64,000 bases of DNA, from NCBI RefSeq assembly GCF_018698455.1, contig NZ_JABIOQ010000072.1:1-64000 (forward strand), in the 5' to 3' direction. The stretch comes from Sulfurimonas sp. GTDB lineage: Bacteria > Campylobacterota > Campylobacteria > Campylobacterales > Sulfurimonadaceae. Both the position numbers and the translations under genes were made by a program. The notes under the pieces were generated by a model. That model was not told the DNA's origin, searched no databases, and worked only from the letters and a program-made list of their open reading frames with translations. Shown piece after piece: positions 57,293 through 64,000 of the stretch (position 1 is its first letter; every line of letters starts with the position of its first letter).

Positions 57293-58156
57293 TTATGAGT
57301 TCCGTAGCTCGGTGTACTCAGTTGGAATTAAATAATCTTTTACATTGACAGGAGTTTCATAAAAACCATGTTCATAGCCTAGCTCAAAAAGTCTATCAAT
57401 AGCTCTGTATTGGATGTCACTGAGGGTGATTGATTCGTCATTTGCATAAAGCTCAAGATACTTATCTAATGTTGTTGCATCAATTCGCACTAGGTTACGT
57501 TCGATGAGCATTGTAGAGAGTCTATCTTTATGGTCACGAGCAACTTTTACAGCTTTTGTAAGAGTCTCTTCGTAAGCTATAGATTTGTGCAGAGGAAGTG
57601 AACGACGAATAGCCATACCACCAAGAGGAAGAGGAAGGTCTTCTCCTGCCAGTTCTTGCCATATATCCCATATTTCTCTTTCAACTTCTAGTTTGTCATC
57701 ATAAGTTAAAATAGATTCATGAATGAGAACTCCAGCATGAACATCACCATCTAAAACAGCTTGCTCAATCTCCAAAAAATCCATGTAAACAACACGAGCA
57801 TCAGGGTATGCAATACGAAAAAGCATCGCATTTGTAGTATTCTTTCCGCTGAGTGCAACTTTAAAGTTGCGTTTGAGTTTTTCACCCTTACGTTTAATGA
57901 GTTTTGGGCCATAACCTTCTCCAAAACTAACAGCTGTACGCAGAGGAGCATATTCACTTTTTATGTGAGGGTATAAGGCAAAACTAATAGCAACTATGTC
58001 ATAAACACCGTTGAGTGCATCTTCATTAAGTGTTTGAATATCTTTAGCAATATTATCAAAAACAGTATCTTTCATATCTACCCAGCCAAATTTAATGGCA
58101 TAGTACATAAAAATATCATCGGCATCAGGTGAGTGCGCTATTAAGGTTTTTTTCAT
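57293..58156 (-). CDS. mqnD: 1,4-dihydroxy-6-naphthoate synthase-like protein (futalosine menaquinone pathway)
   Basis: AHSPDADDIFMYYAIKFGWVD...DVHAGVLIHESILTY...GEDLPLPLGGMAIRRSL. Confidence 0.85.
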   Translation of the reverse strand: MKKTLIAHSPDADDIFMYYAIKFGWVDMKDTVFDNIAKDIQTLNEDALNGVYDIVAISFALYPHIKSEYAPLRTAVSFGEGYGPKLIKRKGEKLKRNFKVALSGKNTTNAMLFRIAYPDARVVYMDFLEIEQAVLDGDVHAGVLIHESILTYDDKLEVEREIWDIWQELAGEDLPLPLGGMAIRRSLPLHKSIAYEETLTKAVKVARDHKDRLSTMLIERNLVRIDATTLDKYLELYANDESITLSDIQYRAIDRLFELGYEHGFYETPVNVKDYLIPTEYTELRNS

Positions 58157-58180
58157 AAAATCATTTTATCCATAAAAGCA

Positions 58181-59254
58181 TTAAAATCTGATAATTGTAC
58201 CAATATTCATATATCCATAAGGATGGTCAAAAGAGGTTTGCGAGTATTGCGTATATAGATAATGGATTTCACCGTTAAACTGGTTGGACATTACTTTCCC
58301 ACCAAGGTAGATTACAAAACCATCGTTAAAGCCATAAAGTAAATTCATATCTAAAATATGATTAGAGTCTATGGCTAATAGCCCCGAAATTCTTAGTATT
58401 TTGTTGTACTTGTAGTTTACTTCGCCGGACAAAGAGCCCAGTAAGTATCTAAATCCAAATCCAGAAAATATCATTCCATCTTGGCGTTCTTGCGTGACAC
58501 TCGCTTTATCTCCTATCTCATTTTGAAGAGATGTTTCGTGAGCTAAAGAGCTATCGATGGCATAGTTGACTTTAATCTGTTTGTATCCCGCAAACACGTC
58601 AAATAAAATGTTTTTACTTTTTAATGAAGCGACAAATCTATAATAGAAACTTTCATCATACGTATCCAGTAGCGCTAGATAAGGTTTTATGCTTAATGGT
58701 GCAGTCTGTTCCAAACCATCTTCTTGTTTGTAAGTTATGTCGCTTCCATCTTCTGAAATTTTAATGTCTTTATCTGGCGCCACTTTTCTAATGTTGCTGT
58801 TGATAACGTCTATGTCGTACAAATGTACGTCTTCCGCTCTGTTCGTCTCAAAACCACCATCGATTGCAAAAGCAAAACTATCATTTTGGTAAGCTTGATA
58901 TCTAACGTATAAATCTACGTTGTTATTAACGAGAGTCGAACCTGAGTATTCTAAATATTTTTTATTAAAATCAGAATGAAGATACAAATGATTGTTTGCG
59001 GCATAAGACGCCTCAAGATCAAGAGATTTCATGTCTCCTAATGAGTCTATGTTTTGTCCCGTACCACCAAATTCTTGTTCTTTGATCTTCAAAACATCGA
59101 TGGTGGAGTTCATCATTTCCATCCCAATTCCTAAACTGATTTCACCATTTTTTGGCAAGAAAGCGTGAATGCTATTTTTTGAATAAGAAATAGTTTCTGT
59201 CCCGAAAGATAGCTGATAGCAGAGTATGAGTAGTATTAATTTTATTTTATTCAT
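58181..59254 (-). CDS. Putative outer membrane beta-barrel protein, unknown function
   Basis: Signal peptide; beta-strand-rich; ends HPYGYMNIGTIIRF; start overlaps stop of 59251-60507. Confidence 0.6.
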   Translation of the reverse strand: MNKIKLILLILCYQLSFGTETISYSKNSIHAFLPKNGEISLGIGMEMMNSTIDVLKIKEQEFGGTGQNIDSLGDMKSLDLEASYAANNHLYLHSDFNKKYLEYSGSTLVNNNVDLYVRYQAYQNDSFAFAIDGGFETNRAEDVHLYDIDVINSNIRKVAPDKDIKISEDGSDITYKQEDGLEQTAPLSIKPYLALLDTYDESFYYRFVASLKSKNILFDVFAGYKQIKVNYAIDSSLAHETSLQNEIGDKASVTQERQDGMIFSGFGFRYLLGSLSGEVNYKYNKILRISGLLAIDSNHILDMNLLYGFNDGFVIYLGGKVMSNQFNGEIHYLYTQYSQTSFDHPYGYMNIGTIIRF

Positions 59255-60507
59255 TGAATTTCTAAGGTACCATTAATTTCTTGAGATCCTATGTCAAAAT
59301 AGTAATAACTGTTCTTTCCAGTTTGTATTGACCCCACATTTGTAGTAACTGAAGCATTGACATCAACTTTGTTTACATATATTTTTACAGTGTAATTCGC
59401 AGGATCTGTAAACTTAGAAGAAGCGACTATTGTTTGGTTGTTAATTATGTAGCCTAGGTTAAACAAGAGTTTGTTTTGAATCAAAAAGAGTGAATTTTTT
59501 GTTATTTCATGTTGTGCGGAGTACGGTCTTCTTGATGTGTATGTCCCTTGTTTACCGAAGAAAGTGAGTGAAGATATTTGAGTGATATTATTGTCTTTTA
59601 GACATACACCTTTGGCGATTATGTTTCCAATAGTTCCAGTAGACTTTAGTATATGTACAGCTATATCAAAGTTATCTATTGTTTGGTTTGCCTGAATATT
59701 TAGAGCCATATTCCAAATATCGGATATATTGTCATCTTTTGTCTTAACTCTTATAAAAGAGGAGTTATTTAAATCTAGAGCATCTACATAGAATTTACTA
59801 CTAAGTAGAGTATCATTATCTGAAAAATCACTATTATTTAACGGTGCAATTCCTAAATCTGTCATAAGTTGAGTTTCTAACTCTACTGATAATTCTTTTA
59901 AATCCGTAATATGTGTAAAGCTTTGTTCATAAGAAGTGTTTATGTCGATAATACTTTGATTAAAGTCACTAGAAGCAAATACGAAACTAGATCTCAAAGA
60001 TTTATAAATTGCATTAGACAAAATAATTACATCTTTTGAAGTTTTAGAGGGTACAAGGTCAAAAATTTGGCTTTTGTTTATCTCGTAATTATTAATAAGA
60101 TGGTTATATATAGTAGAATTATTATCAATGTTTCCAACCAATGTGGTTATGGGAGAGACTATATTTGAATAAGAACTCATGTTTATATCTAGTTTAGTAT
60201 CGTTTTCATCAAGTATTGAATTATTATTGATATCAATATAGCCCCCACTAACACTAATCGGAGCTTTTGGGGTAGCATTAAATTCATAAATATTTGACAT
60301 TCCAAATTTACTATTTAACGCCACTAAACCATTTGCATCCTTAACTGTTGCCATAAACACTGGACCCCTTTCCACTGTTATAGTGGTTAGATTGGCATCA
60401 AGATTTATGCTAATATTGTTTGATGAGTCTATGCTTAAATCACCACTTGGGCCACAACCATAGAACAAAGTAATAAAGAGAAAAGATATGTATTTCATTA
60501 AATTCAT
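59251..60507 (-). CDS. Putative lipoprotein, unknown function
   Basis: Lipobox LFITLFYGCGPSG; DINNNSILDENDTKLD Ca-binding-like loop then IVSPITTLV. Confidence 0.65.
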   Translation of the reverse strand: MNLMKYISFLFITLFYGCGPSGDLSIDSSNNISINLDANLTTITVERGPVFMATVKDANGLVALNSKFGMSNIYEFNATPKAPISVSGGYIDINNNSILDENDTKLDINMSSYSNIVSPITTLVGNIDNNSTIYNHLINNYEINKSQIFDLVPSKTSKDVIILSNAIYKSLRSSFVFASSDFNQSIIDINTSYEQSFTHITDLKELSVELETQLMTDLGIAPLNNSDFSDNDTLLSSKFYVDALDLNNSSFIRVKTKDDNISDIWNMALNIQANQTIDNFDIAVHILKSTGTIGNIIAKGVCLKDNNITQISSLTFFGKQGTYTSRRPYSAQHEITKNSLFLIQNKLLFNLGYIINNQTIVASSKFTDPANYTVKIYVNKVDVNASVTTNVGSIQTGKNSYYYFDIGSQEINGTLEIQ

Positions 60508-60613
60508 AACTAAGATTATACTAAAAAAGCATTAATTTAAGTTAAAAGTATTTAAAAGTATGATACTATATCGGTTGATATTACACTTTAATTAGCTAAA
60601 AAAAAGGAATAAA

Positions 60614-62182
60614 ATGAAAAATAAAATAACTTTAGGTCTAGTGGCTGCATCTTTTACAGCTCTAACTATGTTTTCTGGATGTAGTGCTGATGGTACTGAA
60701 GATTCAGCAGATTCAAGCTCAAGCTCAAGTTCATTTTCAATGATTGCGGCAGATGGATATATTGTAAAAATAAATACTGCTGCGACAATGACTTGTGGAA
60801 ACATGGTGTATTCAACGGATACTAACGTAATGACAAACAATGGTGTTTTGGTTTTTAATGGACTAAGTAGTGCTACTGGGTGTAGTATCAGTGTACCACG
60901 TGATGCAATTGTTGATACTAATGGAGATAATGTTTACACTTCAGCCGATGAAAATAATACCTTAAACTATGAAATGAGGGCTGATGGTGAGGACACTATT
61001 ATTTCTCAGTTCACAACTCTCGTTCAAGATTTTATTACTCAGGGTAAATCTGCTGAAGCAACTGCTTTAAGAGCGGTTGTGAAAGATTTCAATCCAGTTG
61101 CGAGCATTATCGGCGCTGCTAGTGACAATAATGCTACAAGAGCTAAGAGTATACAGTTAATGGTTCTTGGTGAAGCTATCAAGGTTATCAAAAAAACGGG
61201 TGCATCATCAGCTGCTACAACTGAGCTTAATGCAACGTCTACTCTTAGTTTGATAGAAAATAACTCGACTGTACCAAATATAGCTGCTATCACAGCTTCT
61301 GTAACGACTCCAAGTGTGCAAACGGCAATTGACTCAAAATGTGAAATCATTGCTACCGTTGTTGACGCTTTAAAAGACATAGTAGATTCAACTCCAAATC
61401 AGACTACCGATATTACACAAGTTATAATCGCGATAAGTGATGGTGGTGCTACTGCTACGGATGCTCTAAATTCGGCGACAACTGATGCTGACGGAGATCC
61501 AGTTGTTTTTGACGCAACTGGTACGGATTTAAATACAACTACACTAGACGCTAATATCTCTGCAGCTGTAACTGAACTTGAAACAGCTGTTACAAGTACA
61601 CCGGCTCTTTTAACTTTAGGTTCAACACTTAAGCTTGGAAACCTTAGCATAGGTTTATCGTCAACTGGAACTTTTACTTCAGATGTTGATGTTAGTAGTA
61701 CTAGCACTCTTGCTGATTTTAGTAGTATTGTTCTTCCAGGTGCAACAATTACAAAATCTTTTGTAGATCAAAATATAACTTTATCAGCTCATATTGTTAA
61801 CGCTGCTGATTCGAGCGATGAAGTTAATGCTACTTTTGGTGATAATCTTAATTATTTAGTCTTGATAGCAGGAGATAATGATGTTAGTGCTAAAGTAAGA
61901 ATTCCTGGTTCAGCACCAATTATTTTAACTGATACAATTAATGGTGCTGAACCTTCAGAGTATACTGGTACGTTTGGAACAACTCAAACCAATGAAGATC
62001 TTTCGTTTGATGCTTGTACTGCGATTAACGGTTGTACTGGTAATGATGCAGTTACAGCAATGAACGATCACCTTAAAGTGGCTGGTAAAACATACAATGT
62101 GACTATTAGTATCTCAGGTATTAATCCAGCAGAGTTAGCAACGAACTATACAACGATTACTGGTACTATTACAACAAAATAA
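60614..62182 (+). CDS. Putative lipoprotein, unknown function
   Basis: Lipobox FSGCSADG then Ser-rich linker; DTNGDNVYTSADENN loop then ISQFTTLV. Confidence 0.65.
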   Translation: MKNKITLGLVAASFTALTMFSGCSADGTEDSADSSSSSSSFSMIAADGYIVKINTAATMTCGNMVYSTDTNVMTNNGVLVFNGLSSATGCSISVPRDAIVDTNGDNVYTSADENNTLNYEMRADGEDTIISQFTTLVQDFITQGKSAEATALRAVVKDFNPVASIIGAASDNNATRAKSIQLMVLGEAIKVIKKTGASSAATTELNATSTLSLIENNSTVPNIAAITASVTTPSVQTAIDSKCEIIATVVDALKDIVDSTPNQTTDITQVIIAISDGGATATDALNSATTDADGDPVVFDATGTDLNTTTLDANISAAVTELETAVTSTPALLTLGSTLKLGNLSIGLSSTGTFTSDVDVSSTSTLADFSSIVLPGATITKSFVDQNITLSAHIVNAADSSDEVNATFGDNLNYLVLIAGDNDVSAKVRIPGSAPIILTDTINGAEPSEYTGTFGTTQTNEDLSFDACTAINGCTGNDAVTAMNDHLKVAGKTYNVTISISGINPAELATNYTTITGTITTK

Positions 62183-62191
62183 TGCCTTTGT

Positions 62192-62217
62192 AAAAAAGAG
62201 AGGAAACTCTCTTTTTT
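62192..62217. terminator. Bidirectional intrinsic terminator
   Basis: AAAAAAGAGAG-GAAA-CTCTCTTTTTT stem-loop after lipoprotein gene. Confidence 0.85.
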
Positions 62218-62345
62218 ATTTCTCCCTCCAAGATATTTAGATTCTTCAAATTTTATTCCATAAAAAATATAACAAATTGACATATTTTTAATATAATAAT
62301 CAAAAATTACATATAATTATAAAAATTAAAACAAGTGAGCCCAAG

Positions 62346-63407
62346 ATGGATGCAAATAAACAAAAATCATTAGACTTAGCGATGAAACAAATAGATAAAG
62401 CTTTTGGAAAAGGTGCATTAATGCGTCTTGGCGACAAGGACATCCAACCGATGAAATCAATAAGTACAGGTTCAATTGGACTTGACTTAGCACTTGGCAT
62501 AGGTGGTATTCCTCAAGGGCGTGTTATAGAAATATATGGTCCTGAGAGTTCTGGAAAAACAACTTTAGCACTTCAAATTACAGCTGAGTGCCAAAAGAAT
62601 GATGGTGTATGCGCATTTATTGATGCTGAGCATGCACTTGATGTTTTATATGCTAAAAACCTTGGGGTAGATGTAGAGAATCTTCTAGTTTCTCAACCAG
62701 ACTATGGAGAACAAGCTCTTGATATTGTTGAAACTATTGCAAGAAGTGGAGCAGTTGATTTAATAGTTGTCGATTCTGTTGCAGCACTTACTCCAAAGGT
62801 TGAACTTGAAGGTGAAATGACAGACCAGCAAGTAGGTGTCCAAGCTCGTCTAATGTCAAAAGCACTTCGTAAACTTACGGGTGTTCTTAGTAAAATGAGC
62901 TGTACAGTTATATTTATCAATCAACTTCGTATGAAAATTGGAATGATGGGTTATGGTTCACCTGAGACTACTACCGGAGGTAATGCACTTAAGTTTTATG
63001 CATCTGTTCGTATTGACGTGAGAAGAATTGCAGCACTTAAGCAAGGTGAAAATAACATTGGTAACCGTGTTAAAGCAAAAGTTATTAAAAATAAAGTTGC
63101 ACCTCCATTCCGTCAAGCAGAGTTCGACATTATGTTTGGAGAAGGAATTTCTAAAGAGGGTGAGCTAGTTGACTACGGTGTGAAACTTGATGTTATCGAT
63201 AAAGCTGGAGCATGGTTTGCATATGAAGATAAAAAACTTGGTCAAGGTCGTGAAAATGTTAAACAAAAGTTTAAAGATGAACCAGCACTAGCCGCGGAAA
63301 TAGAAGAAAAAATCAAAGTTGCAATGGGAATTAGTGATGTAATGGTTATGGATGTATCAGAAATAAATGATTCTGATGCTGACTCTGATGCAGATAGCGA
63401 TGCTTAA
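62346..63407 (+). CDS. recA: Recombinase RecA
   Basis: [81 protein letters not shown]. Confidence 0.97.
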   Translation: MDANKQKSLDLAMKQIDKAFGKGALMRLGDKDIQPMKSISTGSIGLDLALGIGGIPQGRVIEIYGPESSGKTTLALQITAECQKNDGVCAFIDAEHALDVLYAKNLGVDVENLLVSQPDYGEQALDIVETIARSGAVDLIVVDSVAALTPKVELEGEMTDQQVGVQARLMSKALRKLTGVLSKMSCTVIFINQLRMKIGMMGYGSPETTTGGNALKFYASVRIDVRRIAALKQGENNIGNRVKAKVIKNKVAPPFRQAEFDIMFGEGISKEGELVDYGVKLDVIDKAGAWFAYEDKKLGQGRENVKQKFKDEPALAAEIEEKIKVAMGISDVMVMDVSEINDSDADSDADSDA

Positions 63408-63517
63408 GTAGATATCTTTATTATACTAGATATCTAAGATTTAATATTATTTAGATAAAATTACACTAATTAATAATATTTTATACCATTTTAGGTATTT
63501 GAAAATAAGGGTAATAG

Positions 63518-64000
63518 ATGTACATAGAAAATGTAAGTGCGATAGAAGTAATGGATTCACGTGGTAATCCAACAGTTAAGGCAACAGTAGAGTTAAGTGA
63601 TGGAACGATCGAAAGTGCAATAGTACCAAGTGGCGCAAGTACTGGTAAACGCGAAGCATTAGAACTTCGTGATGGTGATGAGCGTTATATGGGTAAAGGC
63701 GTTTTAAAAGCGGTTTCTCATGTTAATAACGAGCTTTCTGATGCTCTTATCGGTCAATCTCCATTTAATCAAGCTGTTGTTGATGCTATCATGAAAGAAG
63801 TTGATGGAACTGTGAACTATGGAAACCTTGGGGCTAACGCAGTTCTTGGTGTTTCTATGGCAGTTGCAAGATGTGCTGCTAAAAGTCTTGGCATGCCACT
63901 TTACCGTTACCTTGGTGGTGCAAACGCAATGACAATTCCTACACCAATGTTAAACATCATTAATGGTGGAAGCCATGCTGATAACTCTGTTGATTTTCAA
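63518..64000 (+). CDS. eno: Enolase, N-terminal part (truncated by window end)
   Basis: [83 protein letters not shown]. Confidence 0.95.
   Translation, partial: MYIENVSAIEVMDSRGNPTVKATVELSDGTIESAIVPSGASTGKREALELRDGDERYMGKGVLKAVSHVNNELSDALIGQSPFNQAVVDAIMKEVDGTVNYGNLGANAVLGVSMAVARCAAKSLGMPLYRYLGGANAMTIPTPMLNIINGGSHADNSVDFQ

Noticed and set aside
61039-61707. Two minus ORFs (113 and 102 aa) inside the lipoprotein gene 60614-62182
   Set aside because: Antisense to a signal-peptide-bearing ORF, with Val/Ser/Ala-biased artefactual composition.
63350-63407. Repeat encoding [11 protein letters not shown] at the RecA C-terminus
   Set aside because: Acidic RecA tails are ordinary; short repeat not clearly special.
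1-64000. CRISPR array or defence island
   Set aside because: No regularly spaced direct repeats were seen; the only defence-like genes are the MTase/HNH pair.
1-64000. Insertion sequences, transposases or prophage modules
   Set aside because: No transposase, integrase, terminase or capsid-like ORF in the track; only remnants near tRNA-Ser.

Overview
The window looks like chromosomal DNA from a Campylobacterota bacterium (Sulfurimonas-like by gene content). It is AT-rich and densely coding. Recognisable blocks: dgt/thyX nucleotide metabolism, dnaG, a flagellar block (fliK-flgD-flgE-like-flgE) with two sigma54-type promoters, purT, a two-subunit fumarate reductase-like flavoprotein/Fe-S pair, a DUF1538 membrane protein, a tRNA-Ser(GGA), a LapD/LapG pair, a SUV3-like helicase, a TonB receptor near a CobT-like gene, an RqcH/NFACT gene, a soxXYZAB cluster with an adjacent porin, MBL hydrolase and DsrE-like proteins, cdsA-dxr, a cytosine-5 methyltransferase + HNH endonuclease pair placed between dxr and tsaD, tpx, murB-fliQ-mqnD, an unassigned lipoprotein/outer-membrane locus, recA and the start of eno. 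The most interesting items are: the compact restriction-modification-like pair embedded in a housekeeping operon; gene decay (pldA pseudogene, DUF302/ArsR-type chimera, response-regulator remnants, two A8-tract frameshifts); a 20-codon response-regulator stub fused in frame upstream of soxX; and the anchor-less fumarate reductase-like pair. No CRISPR array, rRNA, transposase or intact prophage was seen. All family assignments come from reading the translations; no database search was run.
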